Source: Bordetella avium
GTDB taxonomy: Bacteria; Pseudomonadota; Gammaproteobacteria; Burkholderiales; Burkholderiaceae_B
Length of the DNA: 64,000 nucleotides
Direction of reading: 5' to 3'
NCBI RefSeq assembly: GCF_034424645.1
Contig: NZ_CP139969.1
Span: 1,984,001 to 2,048,000, forward strand
Below the pieces are notes generated by a model. It was given only the letters and a program-made list of their open reading frames with translations, searched no databases and was not told the DNA's origin. Every line of letters starts with the position of its first letter. Positions within the stretch are counted from its first letter, which is position 1. This document shows, one piece after another, positions 42,305 through 51,548 of the stretch. The position numbers were made by a program, and so were the translations under genes.

Positions 42305-43939
42305 ATGAATCAGCAAGCCACTCTGAGTACGTCCTTGCTGACCAGATTCCCATTTCTGGAAAAACTGCGCTCCCTGCCCAAGCCGGTGCTGCTGGGCGCT
42401 GCGGCGGCCGTGGTAGCGCTTATTGTCGCCTTGGCCCTCTGGAGCCGTGAGCCGGACTACAAGGTGCTGTTCTCCAATCTGGATGACCGTGACGGCGGCG
42501 CCATCGTCACCGCCTTGACCCAGATGAACGTGCCCTATCGCTTTAGCGACAACGGCGGCGCAATCCTGGTGCCGGGCAACCGTGTCTACGATCTGCGCAT
42601 GCAGCTGGCCGGCCAGGGGCTACCCCGAGGCGGATCGGTAGGCTTTGAACTCATGGACAATGCGCGGTTTGGCGCTAGCCAGTTCGCCGAGCAGGTTAAT
42701 TATCAGCGCGCCCTGGAGGGTGAGCTGGCCCGGTCCATCGAAGCCATGCATACGGTGCAGCATGCTCGCGTACATCTGGCCTTGCCCCGCCAATCGCTGT
42801 TTGTGCGCGACCGTCAACCGCCGACGGCATCTGTCCTGCTAACGCTTTATCCGGGCCGCAGCCTCGCCGAAGCCCAGGTATCCGCCATTGCCTGGCTGGT
42901 AGCGTCCAGCGTGCCTGACCTCAGCGCCGACAATGTCTCCATCGTGGACCAAAACGGCCGTCTGCTCTCTGCCCCGGCCGGCGAAGGCCGTGGCCTGGAT
43001 GCAGACCAAATGCGTTTTGCACGTGAATACGAGCAGCGTACTGTCGAACGCATTCTCACCATCCTGAATCCTCTGGTCGGCCCCGGCAATGTCCACGCCC
43101 AGGCCAGCGTCGAAGTGGACTTCGCCCGCCGCGAAGAGACTTCCGAGATCTATCGCCCCAACCAGGAGCCGGGCCAGGCCGCCGTGCGCAGCCAGCAAAC
43201 GAGCGACTCGCGTCAAACCAACGCAAGCCCGGCCGCAGGCGTGCCTGGCGCGCTGAGCAACCAGCCCCCAGCCGCCACGCAGGCGCCGCTGACCAATCCG
43301 CCTGCCCCAGCCCAGCCGCAAGCGCAGCCCGCTGCGCCACAACAGGCAGCGCAGATATCCGGTAATGAACGTCGCGATGCCACCATCAATTATGAGGTGG
43401 ATCGGACCATCAGCCACGTCAAACAACCCGTGGGTCAGGTCAAGCGTTTATCTGTTGCCGTCGTGGTCAATCATCTGCCCAATAAGGACGGCGACCCGCA
43501 GGCGCTGCCTCCTGAAGAGTTGAGCAAACTGACCACGCTGGTGCGCGAAGCCATGGGCTATTCGGAAGCGCGAGGCGATTCTTTGAACCTCGTCAACAGT
43601 CAGTTCAATGACGCGCCGCCGACCGTCCCGCTGTGGCGCGACCCCGACTTGATCGCCACGATCAAGACGGCGCTGGGCTGGGTATTCGGCTTGCTGATCG
43701 CCTTCTGGGCCTACCGTCGGATTCGCCCCATCGTGTCGGAATACCTGTACCCGCAGATCGACCCCGAGGCCGTGGCCGCCGAACGTGCGGAGATCGAGCG
43801 CGAAGCGGTGGCCGCCGCGCGCGCCAAAGAGGTCAATCGCTATGAAGACAATCTGCAGCGCGCCCGGGATATGGCAACCAAAGATCCGCGCGCCGTTGCC
43901 ATGGTGCTGCGTGCCTGGATGACGAAAGATGAAAAATGA
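42305..43939 (+). CDS. fliF: Flagellar MS-ring protein FliF
   Basis: A 544-residue inner-membrane ring protein, scaffold for the C ring and export gate. One transmembrane helix is near the N-terminus (PVLLGAAAAVVALIVALALW, about 29-48) and one near the C-terminus (about 455-475: TIKTALGWVFGLLIAFWAYR). Ring-building motifs visible are KVLFSNLDDRDGGAIVTALT and EGELARSIEAMHTVQHARVH. A Pro/Gln-rich spacer (about 315-355) precedes NYEVDRTISHVKQPVGQVKR. The C-terminal tail binds FliG. The ATG has GGGAG upstream. fliG overlaps its end by 11 bases. Confidence 0.97.
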   Translation: MNQQATLSTSLLTRFPFLEKLRSLPKPVLLGAAAAVVALIVALALWSREPDYKVLFSNLDDRDGGAIVTALTQMNVPYRFSDNGGAILVPGNRVYDLRMQLAGQGLPRGGSVGFELMDNARFGASQFAEQVNYQRALEGELARSIEAMHTVQHARVHLALPRQSLFVRDRQPPTASVLLTLYPGRSLAEAQVSAIAWLVASSVPDLSADNVSIVDQNGRLLSAPAGEGRGLDADQMRFAREYEQRTVERILTILNPLVGPGNVHAQASVEVDFARREETSEIYRPNQEPGQAAVRSQQTSDSRQTNASPAAGVPGALSNQPPAATQAPLTNPPAPAQPQAQPAAPQQAAQISGNERRDATINYEVDRTISHVKQPVGQVKRLSVAVVVNHLPNKDGDPQALPPEELSKLTTLVREAMGYSEARGDSLNLVNSQFNDAPPTVPLWRDPDLIATIKTALGWVFGLLIAFWAYRRIRPIVSEYLYPQIDPEAVAAERAEIEREAVAAARAKEVNRYEDNLQRARDMATKDPRAVAMVLRAWMTKDEK

Positions 43940-44942
43940 AGCCAATAAGCCGCTCGATGGCTTGACCCGCAGCGCGGTGCTCTTGATGTCGCTAGGCGAA
44001 GACGCCGCCGCCGAAGTATTCAAATACCTGACCGCACGCGAAGTGCAGCAGGTCGGCGCGACGATGGCCACGCTCAAGCAGGTGACGCGCGGCGATGTGG
44101 CCGGTGTGCTGGAAGAGTTCCGCCAGGAGGCCGATCAGTTCATCGCGGTGACGCTGGGTTCGGACGACTATATCCGCACTGTGCTGACCAAGGCCCTAGG
44201 CAGCGACCGCGCGGCCGGCCTGATCGAAGACATTCTCGAAGCAGGCGACAGCGGCAGCGGCATCGACGCCCTGAACTGGCTCGATCCCCATACCGTGGCC
44301 GAACTCATCGGCGGCGAGCATCCGCAGATCATCGCCACCATTCTGGTTCACCTCGAGCGCGACCGTGCGGCAGCCGTGCTGAGCATGCTGACCGAGCGCA
44401 TGCGCAATGATGTGATGCTGCGTATCGCCACCTTCGGTGGCGTGCAGCCCGCCGCCCTGTCAGAGTTGACTGAAGTGTTGAACTCCGTGCTGGCAGGCCA
44501 GGGCGCCAAACGCAGCAAGATGGGCGGCGTACGCACGGCGGCCGAGATCCTGAACATGATGAACTCGACCGAGGAAGAAGCCGTGGTCGACAGCCTGCGC
44601 GAGCGCGATGCCGATCTGGCGCAGAAGATCGTGGATGAGATGTTCGTGTTCGACAACCTCATCGATGTCGAAGACCGTGGCATCCAGCTCATTCTCAAGG
44701 AAGTCGAGAACGACACCCTCATGGTTGCGCTCAAGGGTGCCCCCGAAGATCTGCGCAGCAAGTTCCTGCGCAACATGTCCAGCCGCGCTGCCGAAACGCT
44801 GCGCGAGGACCTGGAAGCGCAAGGCCCGGTACGCATGTCCAAGGTGGAAGGCGAGCAGAAGAAGATTCTGCAAATTGCCCGCCGCCTGGCCGAGAGCGGC
44901 CAAATCACGCTGGGCGGCCAGGGTGACGATGCCTATGTCTGA
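43929..44942 (+). CDS. fliG: Flagellar motor switch protein FliG
   Basis: A 337-residue C-ring protein that couples to MotA for torque. N-domain (MSLGEDAAAEVFKYLTAREV) binds FliF. The middle region, with the EHPQIIATILVHLERDRAAA motif, binds FliM. The C-terminal domain has the charged torque helix FVFDNLIDVEDRGIQLILKE. All three armadillo-like units appear complete. It overlaps fliF by 11 bases and fliH by 8. Confidence 0.98.
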   Translation: MKNEANKPLDGLTRSAVLLMSLGEDAAAEVFKYLTAREVQQVGATMATLKQVTRGDVAGVLEEFRQEADQFIAVTLGSDDYIRTVLTKALGSDRAAGLIEDILEAGDSGSGIDALNWLDPHTVAELIGGEHPQIIATILVHLERDRAAAVLSMLTERMRNDVMLRIATFGGVQPAALSELTEVLNSVLAGQGAKRSKMGGVRTAAEILNMMNSTEEEAVVDSLRERDADLAQKIVDEMFVFDNLIDVEDRGIQLILKEVENDTLMVALKGAPEDLRSKFLRNMSSRAAETLREDLEAQGPVRMSKVEGEQKKILQIARRLAESGQITLGGQGDDAYV

Positions 44943-45669
44943 CACCTCGGCCTTCGACGCGCTGACCAACGACGCCTGGCGCCGCTGGCAGATGGCGTCG
45001 TTCGACGAGCCGGAACCCATAGCTGCCGCAGCGCCGCCAGTGGACCCCGGCCCGGACCCGGAAGAGCTGAAACGTCAATGGCGCGCCCAGGCCCTGGCGC
45101 AAGGGCGCGAAGAGGGTTATGCGCAGGGGCAAGAGGCCGGCTACGCCGCCGGCCTGGCTGCCGGCCATGCTCAAGGCGAACAGGCCGGTCACGCGGCCGG
45201 CTATGCCGCAGGGCTGGCGGAAGGTCGCGAGCAGGCTCGCCTGGAAGGGATGCAGTTGGCGGCGTTGAGCTCGGCTTGCGCAAGCTCCCTGGCGCAGTTG
45301 GAAGAAAAAATGGGCCAGGGTTTGGTGACCCTGGCCCTGGATATCGCTGGCCAAATTCTGCGTACGACCCTGGCAGAGCAGCCGGCCGCCATGTTGCACG
45401 CCGTGCGCGAAGTACTGCAAACGCCTACGCAGGGCCAAGGCGGCGTGCTGCGTCTATGGGTGCACCCCGACGATCTCGAACTGGTGCGCGTGCATTTGGC
45501 CGACGAATTGCGCGACGCCAACTGGCGAGTACTCGCCGACGAATCCATCCACCGGGGCGGCTGCCGTGCGGAGACGCCCTACGGCGATATCGACGCCACG
45601 CTCCAAACCCGCTGGCGCCGCGTAGCCGCCTCGCTCGGGCGCAATACCCCCTGGGAGGACAGCGCGTGA
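44935..45669 (+). CDS. fliH: Flagellar assembly protein FliH (ATPase regulator)
   Basis: A 244-residue negative regulator and stator of the FliI ATPase. The N-terminal NDAWRRWQM carries W15 and W18, equivalent to Trp residues that dock Salmonella FliH on FliN and FlhA. A striking run of GxxxG-type repeats (about 58-108, e.g. [20 protein letters not shown]) forms the tightly packed helical stalk. The C-terminal domain ([37 protein letters not shown]) resembles ATP-synthase delta/b. ATG 44935 is chosen; ATG 44929 two codons earlier is possible. The fliI GTG overlaps the stop codon. Confidence 0.93.
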   Translation: MSDTSAFDALTNDAWRRWQMASFDEPEPIAAAAPPVDPGPDPEELKRQWRAQALAQGREEGYAQGQEAGYAAGLAAGHAQGEQAGHAAGYAAGLAEGREQARLEGMQLAALSSACASSLAQLEEKMGQGLVTLALDIAGQILRTTLAEQPAAMLHAVREVLQTPTQGQGGVLRLWVHPDDLELVRVHLADELRDANWRVLADESIHRGGCRAETPYGDIDATLQTRWRRVAASLGRNTPWEDSA

Positions 45670-47105
45670 GCACGCCGGTTATCGACCGCTGGCAGACGCA
45701 GCTAAAGATCGGCTCGATCCGCGCTGCTTCGACCGAACCGGCGCTGTCAACCGGGCGCATCACGCGCGCCACAGGTCTGGTGCTGCACGCCACAGGCCTG
45801 CGCCTTCCCGTCGGTGCGGCCTGCCGCATTGAAATCGCACGCGGACATGATCTGTGGGCGGACGCCGAAGTGGTCGGCTTTGATGGCCAAACACTCTATT
45901 TGATGCCGCAAGCCGATATTTCCGGTCTGCCGCCCGGCGCGCGCGTCATGCCCGCCGAGCCGGTGGTGCAACGGTCTGTGCCCTTACCGCGCAAGGCCGA
46001 ACTCAATGGTAATGCCAAGCCGCAACTGGGGCGGCACTTGCCGGTGGGCAACGCACTGTTGGGCCGCGTCGTGGATGGCGCGGGCCGCCCTCTCGATGAC
46101 CTGGGCCCGCTGACCGGCGCCGAGCTGGCGCCGCTGGCAGCGCAACCCATCAATCCGCTTTCTCGCGCGCCGATCGACTCGGTGCTGGATGTCGGCGTAC
46201 GCGCCATCAATGGCCTGCTCACCGTGGGCCGGGGCCAGCGCATGGGTCTGTTCGCCGGCTCCGGCGTGGGCAAGAGCGTGCTGCTAGGCATGATGGCGCG
46301 CTACACGCGCGCCGACATCATCGTGGTTGGCCTGATCGGCGAGCGCGGCCGGGAAGTCAAAGAGTTCATCGAGCACAATCTCGGCCCGGAGGGTCTGGCT
46401 CGCTCAGTGGTTGTCGCCGCGCCAGCCGATGTGTCTCCGCTGCTGCGCCTGCAAGGCGCGGCTTACGCGACCCGGCTGGCGGAACACTTCCGCGACCAGG
46501 GGCTGGATGTGCTGCTGATCATGGATTCGCTGACCCGTTACGCGATGGCGCAGCGTGAAATCGCGCTGGCTATCGGTGAGCCTCCCGCCACCAAAGGCTA
46601 CCCGCCCTCGGTGTTCGCCAAACTGCCGATGCTGGTGGAGCGCACCGGCATGGGCGCACCCGGCCCCAACGGCCGCGCGGGCTCGATTACCGCCTTCTAC
46701 ACCGTATTGGCGGAAGGCGATGACCAACAAGACCCGATCGCGGACTCGGCCCGCGCCATCCTCGACGGCCATGTCGTGCTGTCGCGCACACTGGCCGAGG
46801 CCGGACACTACCCCGCTATCGATATCGAAGCCTCGATATCGCGAGCCATGACTTCGCTGATCACGCCGCAGCAATTCAATTTGGTGCGCCGCTTCAAGCA
46901 AATGCTTTCGCGCTACCAACGCAATCGCGATCTGATTTCCGTGGGGGCCTATGTCCCTGGGGCCGATCCACAACTGGACGAAGCCATCGCCCGTTACCCA
47001 CGCCTGGAGGCTTTCTTGCAACAGGAAATCGGCGAGAACATCAGTTATGGCGATGCCGTAGAAATTCTGCGCGCGACCTTCCCCATGGGAGATGTCCGTG
47101 CCTAG
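45666..47105 (+). CDS. fliI: Flagellum-specific ATPase FliI
   Basis: A 479-residue hexameric ATPase of the type III flagellar export apparatus, related to F1-beta. Walker A is GSGVGKS near residue 200; Walker B is [37 protein letters not shown] and [16 protein letters not shown] are conserved. The N-terminal extension (about 1-30) is the FliH-binding part. The start is GTG at 45666, overlapping the fliH stop by four bases (GTGA). It overlaps fliJ by 14 bases. Confidence 0.97.
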   Translation: MSTPVIDRWQTQLKIGSIRAASTEPALSTGRITRATGLVLHATGLRLPVGAACRIEIARGHDLWADAEVVGFDGQTLYLMPQADISGLPPGARVMPAEPVVQRSVPLPRKAELNGNAKPQLGRHLPVGNALLGRVVDGAGRPLDDLGPLTGAELAPLAAQPINPLSRAPIDSVLDVGVRAINGLLTVGRGQRMGLFAGSGVGKSVLLGMMARYTRADIIVVGLIGERGREVKEFIEHNLGPEGLARSVVVAAPADVSPLLRLQGAAYATRLAEHFRDQGLDVLLIMDSLTRYAMAQREIALAIGEPPATKGYPPSVFAKLPMLVERTGMGAPGPNGRAGSITAFYTVLAEGDDQQDPIADSARAILDGHVVLSRTLAEAGHYPAIDIEASISRAMTSLITPQQFNLVRRFKQMLSRYQRNRDLISVGAYVPGADPQLDEAIARYPRLEAFLQQEIGENISYGDAVEILRATFPMGDVRA

Positions 47106-47544
47106 TCAATTGCCGCTGGACATGCTGATCGGCCTTGCAAAGGAAAGCACGGATGACGCCGCACGCGAACTGGGACGTTTGAGCGCCCAGCGCGCCAATG
47201 CCGAGCAGCAGCTCAATATGCTTTATGAGTATCGCCACGACTACCTGAAACGCCTTCAGGATGCGATGGTGGCCGGCATGCCGGCCGCCGACTGCCACAA
47301 TTACCAGCGCTTCATCGGCACCCTGGATGACGCCATCAGCCAGCAGGCCAATGTATTGCACAGCGCAAACATGCAATTGATGCAGGGGCGCCTGCATTGG
47401 CAGCAGCAGAAACGCAAGCTCAATTCCTTTGACACGCTGGCGCAGCGCGATGCGCGCAGCCGGGCCCTGATCGAGACGCGCCGCGAACAGCGCGCTAATG
47501 ACGAAATCTCTGCTCGCCTGGCTAGCCGCCGGGCCAGCCTGTAA
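47092..47544 (+). CDS. fliJ: Flagellar export protein FliJ
   Basis: A 150-residue antiparallel coiled-coil protein, predicted almost entirely helical and rich in Gln, Arg and Leu ([40 protein letters not shown]). FliJ sits in the centre of the FliI hexamer like the gamma subunit and contacts FlhA. Sequence conservation is weak, so position after fliI and coiled-coil character carry the call. It starts within the last codons of fliI. Confidence 0.9.
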   Translation: MSVPSQLPLDMLIGLAKESTDDAARELGRLSAQRANAEQQLNMLYEYRHDYLKRLQDAMVAGMPAADCHNYQRFIGTLDDAISQQANVLHSANMQLMQGRLHWQQQKRKLNSFDTLAQRDARSRALIETRREQRANDEISARLASRRASL

Positions 47545-47560
47545 TCCACGGAACGCCGCT

Positions 47561-48892
47561 ATGCCGAGTTCAGCAATCATCAACCTGCCTCTTGCGAACG
47601 TCACAAACACTGTCTCGCAGCAGACCGTAGCGTCCTCCAGCGACAGCGCCGGCTCCTTCGCCGAGACATTGGCCAAGCAGCAGACCGACAACGCACCAGC
47701 CGCCAACAAACCTGCGGCAAAAACGCCCGATAAGCCCGCCAAACCGGCGGCATCCGGCAGCAAAACGGATACCCCCGCCAACGATGACGGCAAGGGCACG
47801 GCCATGGATGCGATTCAAGCCTTGGGCCCCGAGACGACTCTGACTCAGCCTGCCGCGGCGCCGGACCCGTCCGCTGATCCGCGTCTGGCCGAAGCGGCCG
47901 CCGCGCTGGCGCTGACTCAGGCCCAGGCCGCCTTGCCGCCGCCTGTGGCGCCAACGCTGCCTCAGCAGGCGCTTGAAATTGCCGCGCAGGTCGCCGAAGT
48001 CCAGGCCCGCGTGGCCGCCGCCAATGCTGCGCTCAAGCCCATCAACAACCCGGCCAACGCTGCGGCGGATGCGGCTGTCGAATGGGTCGCAACCCGTGCA
48101 GGCAAACCCGTCGAGCCGCCGCCCGAGACGGTGTTGCCCCTTGCCGCGCGAGCTGAAGAAGCCCCCGTCCTCAAGGCGGCCGAAACAGCCCCGACCGTAA
48201 CAAGGCCCGCTGCGCGCGCCGCCTTGCCTGAAATCACCCAGACGACAAGCGCTTCAGAGCCCGCGCCTCAGCCCGCCGCCCCGATTGCTCCACGCATGCC
48301 GGTCCCCGAACTGCCGATGGCCGCCAAGGCTGCACCGGCCGAGCCTTTGGCGCACGAGGCCTTCTCTGCCGCCATCATGGCCCAGCCTCAATCTCTGGCG
48401 CGGCAACTAGCGAGCGATGCAACACCAGCCCTGCTGGGGCCGCACATCGCAAGCCCTGTCGGCGCCACGCAATGGGGCCAGGAGCTGAGCCGCCAGGTGA
48501 TCAGCTTCAGCCAGAACCTGGCTCAGGGCACGCATACTGCCGAACTGCGCCTGGACCCGCCCGATCTCGGCCCGCTGCGCATCACGCTCAGTATCAACGA
48601 CGGCATCGCTAATGCCAACTTCACCTCGGCGCACGCCGCAGTCCGGCAGGCCGTGGAATCCGCGCTGCCGCAGTTACAGCAAGCCCTCTCGCAAGCCGGC
48701 ATTTCACTAGGCCAGGCCAATGTCGGCGAGCAAGGCCAGCAGGCGATGACCGGCGGCGGTCAATCGCAGGGACAGCAGGGCGGTTCGCGCTCTGACCCGG
48801 ATGACGCCGGCGCACAGCCGCAACATGAGACCGACGCGACAGGCATAGCCCGCGCGCCGGCGCATGACGGGCTGGTCAACACCTTCGCCTGA
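47561..48892 (+). CDS. fliK: Flagellar hook-length control protein FliK
   Basis: A 443-residue molecular ruler, exported during hook growth, that flips FlhB specificity to filament substrates. Residues 20-330 are Ala/Pro/Thr-rich and of low complexity. The C-terminal domain (about 340-405) is clear: TAELRLDPPDLGPLRITLSI followed by NDGIANANFTSAHAAVRQAV and LPQLQQALSQAGISLGQAN. A Gln/Gly-rich tail ends the protein. The ATG at 47561 is chosen by homology; the upstream frame lies in fliJ. This is the canonical FliK, with a second FliK-like protein encoded at 39695. Confidence 0.94.
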   Translation: MPSSAIINLPLANVTNTVSQQTVASSSDSAGSFAETLAKQQTDNAPAANKPAAKTPDKPAKPAASGSKTDTPANDDGKGTAMDAIQALGPETTLTQPAAAPDPSADPRLAEAAAALALTQAQAALPPPVAPTLPQQALEIAAQVAEVQARVAAANAALKPINNPANAAADAAVEWVATRAGKPVEPPPETVLPLAARAEEAPVLKAAETAPTVTRPAARAALPEITQTTSASEPAPQPAAPIAPRMPVPELPMAAKAAPAEPLAHEAFSAAIMAQPQSLARQLASDATPALLGPHIASPVGATQWGQELSRQVISFSQNLAQGTHTAELRLDPPDLGPLRITLSINDGIANANFTSAHAAVRQAVESALPQLQQALSQAGISLGQANVGEQGQQAMTGGGQSQGQQGGSRSDPDDAGAQPQHETDATGIARAPAHDGLVNTFA

Positions 48893-49031
48893 AACATGGC
48901 CCATGCAATGCAGCAATAGGCTGAGATACCCCGCTTTCGCCCTGTTTTTCTCCTGCCTGGGCGTACGAAAGTTGGGGCAGAATCCTGCCATCCCCATAAA
49001 CCCGCATCACGGCTGAACCCTCCTTATCACG

Positions 49032-49700
49032 ATGGCCACTTCCAAATCTCCGGTCTTGCCTGTCAGCAACGCCAGCGGCGGCTCAGGCAAATTCCTGCGT
49101 CTCCTGGTGGCGTTACTACTTCTCCTGCTCGTGGTCGTGGCCAGCGTGGCAGGCACCTGGTATTTCATGTCGCGTTATCAACAACAGCAGCAGCAGGCCG
49201 CAGTGCAACTGGGGGTGGGACAGGCCGGCGGTCTCGTTGGCGCGAACGGGGGGCTCGTTGGCACCAACGGCGGTCTCGTTGGTGCGAGCGGGGGGCTCGT
49301 TGGCACCAACGGCGGTCTCGTTGGTGCGAGCGGGGGGCTCATTGGCGCCAACGTCGCGCCCGCTACGCCGCCCGCCGTCGTGCCGCCACCGATCTTCATC
49401 CCCCTGGAGCCATTTACCGTCACGCTGAATGACGCCGATTCCGAGCGCATCATGCACGTCGGCATCACGCTGCGTGCCGGCGATGATCAAACACGCCAGC
49501 GCATAGACCGCTATATGCCCGAGGTGCGTAATCGCCTGCTGATGGTCCTGTCCTCGCAAACGCCGCAAAGCGTGCAAACCGTCGATGGCAAGCAAAATAT
49601 GGCGAAATCTTTGATGGCAGCCATCAATAGACCCTTTTCTCCGCTGCCCGACGGTCAAAACGTGACCGACGTGCTTTTCACGGCCTTCGTGGTGCAATAA
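49032..49700 (+). CDS. fliL: Flagellar basal body-associated protein FliL, with repeat linker
   Basis: A 222-residue membrane protein that stabilises the rod/stator interface. A single transmembrane helix (FLRLLVALLLLLLVVVASVA, about 21-41) leads to a periplasmic linker. Residues 66-107 are six tandem 7-residue units of type GGLVGAN / GGLVGTN / GGLVGAS, which is unusual for FliL. The conserved C-terminal domain follows (about 118-222: PLEPFTVTLNDADSERIMHV, RNRLLMVLSSQTPQSVQTVD). Length is above the family's common 150-180 mainly because of the repeat. fliM starts 2 bases after its stop. Confidence 0.94.
   Translation: MATSKSPVLPVSNASGGSGKFLRLLVALLLLLLVVVASVAGTWYFMSRYQQQQQQAAVQLGVGQAGGLVGANGGLVGTNGGLVGASGGLVGTNGGLVGASGGLIGANVAPATPPAVVPPPIFIPLEPFTVTLNDADSERIMHVGITLRAGDDQTRQRIDRYMPEVRNRLLMVLSSQTPQSVQTVDGKQNMAKSLMAAINRPFSPLPDGQNVTDVLFTAFVVQ
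49227..49352 (+). repeat. 42-bp minisatellite in fliL (3 copies of two 21-bp units)
   Basis: Six in-frame 21-bp units starting at 49227, 49248, 49269, 49290, 49311 and 49332. Units 2-3 (49248-49289) and 4-5 (49290-49331) are identical 42-bp copies; units 1 and 6 are variants. Each codes for GGLVG plus two residues (final unit GGLIGAN). Copy-number change by slippage would keep the frame. Confidence 0.95.
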
Positions 49701-49702
49701 GC

Positions 49703-50707
49703 ATGGCCTACGAGGCATTTCTTTCGCAGGATGAAGTTGACGCGCTCCTGGCCGGCGTTACCGGTGAAAGCGACGCGAAGCAGTCGAGTTCGAGTGAGGA
49801 CAATGGCGCGCGCGCCTACGACCTGAGTTCACCCGATCGCGTCGTGCGCCGCCGCATGCAGACGCTAGAGCTGATCAATGAACGCTTTGCGCGCAACATG
49901 CGCCATGTGCTCTTGAACTTCATGCGGCGCAGCGCGGACATCACCGTCGGCTCGATCAAAATCATCAAGTACGCCGATTTCGAGCGCAATCTGCCGGTAC
50001 CGAGCAATCTGAACATGATTCAGATGAAGCCGCTGCGCGGCACGGCGCTGTTCACCTATGACCCGAGCCTGGTGTTTCTGGTGATCGACAGCCTGTTTGG
50101 CGGCGACGGACGCTACCACACCCGCGTGGAAGGACGCGACTTCACCACGACGGAACAGCGCATTATCCGCCGTCTGCTCAACCTGACCCTGGAGAGCTAC
50201 GGCAAATCCTGGGACCCGGTCTATCCCATCGAATTCGATTACGTGCGTTCCGAGATGCACACCAAGTTTGCCAGCATTACGGGCAACAACGAGGTCGTGG
50301 TGGTTTCGTCCTTCCATATCGAGTTCGGTGCGACAGGCGGCGATTTGAATATCTGCCTGCCCTACTCCATGATCGAGCCGGTGCGCGACCTGCTCACGCG
50401 GCCTTTGCAGGATTCGGCGCTGGAGGAGGTCGATCAGCGTTGGTCGCAGCAGCTTTCGCGCCAGGTGCGCAGCGCCGACATCGATCTGGTGGCTGAGTTC
50501 GCCCGCATCCCCTCCTCTATCCGCGGCCTGATGAACCTCAAAGTGGGCGATGTGCTGCCCGTTGACGTTCCGGAATCCATTACCGCCCATGTGGACGGCG
50601 TACCGCTGATGGAATGCAGCTACGGCGTTTTCAACGGCAAGTACGCCTTGCGCGTGCAAAACATGCTTAATCAAGACGATTTTAACGAGGCCCCCGACCA
50701 TGACTGA
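49703..50707 (+). CDS. fliM: Flagellar motor switch protein FliM
   Basis: A 334-residue C-ring protein that receives CheY-P. The N-terminal LSQDEVDALLAGVTGE is the canonical CheY-binding peptide. The middle domain contains SLFGGDGRYHTRVEGRDFTT and the C-terminal SpoA-like domain LKVGDVLPVDVPESITAHVD. It starts two bases after the fliL stop and overlaps fliN by 8 bases, showing tight coupling of the switch genes. Confidence 0.98.
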   Translation: MAYEAFLSQDEVDALLAGVTGESDAKQSSSSEDNGARAYDLSSPDRVVRRRMQTLELINERFARNMRHVLLNFMRRSADITVGSIKIIKYADFERNLPVPSNLNMIQMKPLRGTALFTYDPSLVFLVIDSLFGGDGRYHTRVEGRDFTTTEQRIIRRLLNLTLESYGKSWDPVYPIEFDYVRSEMHTKFASITGNNEVVVVSSFHIEFGATGGDLNICLPYSMIEPVRDLLTRPLQDSALEEVDQRWSQQLSRQVRSADIDLVAEFARIPSSIRGLMNLKVGDVLPVDVPESITAHVDGVPLMECSYGVFNGKYALRVQNMLNQDDFNEAPDHD

Positions 50708-51218
50708 CACGAACGAGCGGCCCGACCAGCCGGGCGCCAGCGCCGCCGACGACTGGGCCGATGCGCTCGCAGAACAATCACGTAGCGTTCCCCCGACCCA
50801 GGCCGACGGTCTGCGCGGGCAGGACGATTGGGCAAGCGCCATGGCTGAGCAAAGCGCCGCGGCCCCCCAGCCCGCCACACCGGCGCCCGCGGTGCAATCC
50901 GCCGCGCAAACCGTATTCAAGCCGCTGACCGGCAAGGACAACGCCGCTGGCGCAGACATCGACCTCGTCATGGACGTGCCGGTCCAACTGACAGTGGAAT
51001 TGGGCCGCACGCGTCTGACCATCAAGAATCTGTTGCAACTAGGCCAAGGCTCGGTCGTCGAACTGGACGGCCTCGCCGGCGAGCCGATGGACATCTTCGT
51101 CAATGGCTATCTGATCGCTCAGGGTGAAGTAGTAGTGGTGGAAGAGAAATACGGCATCCGCTTGACTGACATCATCACTCCGTCAGAGCGCATCAACCGT
51201 CTCAACAATCGCCGCTGA
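50700..51218 (+). CDS. fliN: Flagellar motor switch protein FliN
   Basis: A 172-residue C-ring protein. The C-terminal SpoA domain is complete (about 88-166: MDVPVQLTVELGRTRLTIKN, LDGLAGEPMDIFVNGYLIAQ). The N-terminal extension (about 1-80) is long compared with the 137-residue Salmonella protein and carries a motif twice: DDWADALAEQS at 17-27 and DDWASAMAEQS at 42-52. FliN also docks FliH, so the duplicate motif may be a binding element; this is inference. It starts within the fliM stop region and is six bases from fliO. Confidence 0.96.
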   Translation: MTDTNERPDQPGASAADDWADALAEQSRSVPPTQADGLRGQDDWASAMAEQSAAAPQPATPAPAVQSAAQTVFKPLTGKDNAAGADIDLVMDVPVQLTVELGRTRLTIKNLLQLGQGSVVELDGLAGEPMDIFVNGYLIAQGEVVVVEEKYGIRLTDIITPSERINRLNNRR

Positions 51219-51224
51219 AGCGCC

Positions 51225-51539
51225 ATGAACGACGCCAGTCTCCTGCGCGTGGTGATAGGCCTGATGCTAGTCCTGGCGGCCATTCTGGCCGCCGGCTGGC
51301 TCGCGCGCCGCGCCGGCCTAGGCCAGCGCGGCGCAGGGACGCTGCTGCGTCAAGTGGCCGCGCACCCCCTGGGACCGCGCCAAAGCGTCGTTATCATCGA
51401 AGTCGAGAATACCTGGCTGGTGCTGGGCGTCAGCCCTGGACAGATCACCACGCTGCACACCCTGCCGGCCGGACAAACACCCCAGGTCGAGCCGGTCAAC
51501 TTTGCGCATAAACTCGGCCAGGCGCTAAAGCGCCACTGA
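51225..51539 (+). CDS. fliO: Flagellar biosynthetic protein FliO
   Basis: A 104-residue bitopic protein needed to assemble the FliP ring. One N-terminal helix (LLRVVIGLMLVLAAILAAGW, about 5-25) is followed by a small cytoplasmic domain with HPLGPRQSVVIIEVENTWLV and LGVSPGQITTLHTLPAG, both characteristic of FliO. It is placed between fliN and fliP as usual; fliP begins right at its stop. Confidence 0.93.
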   Translation: MNDASLLRVVIGLMLVLAAILAAGWLARRAGLGQRGAGTLLRQVAAHPLGPRQSVVIIEVENTWLVLGVSPGQITTLHTLPAGQTPQVEPVNFAHKLGQALKRH

Positions 51540-51548
51540 GTGCCCGTC

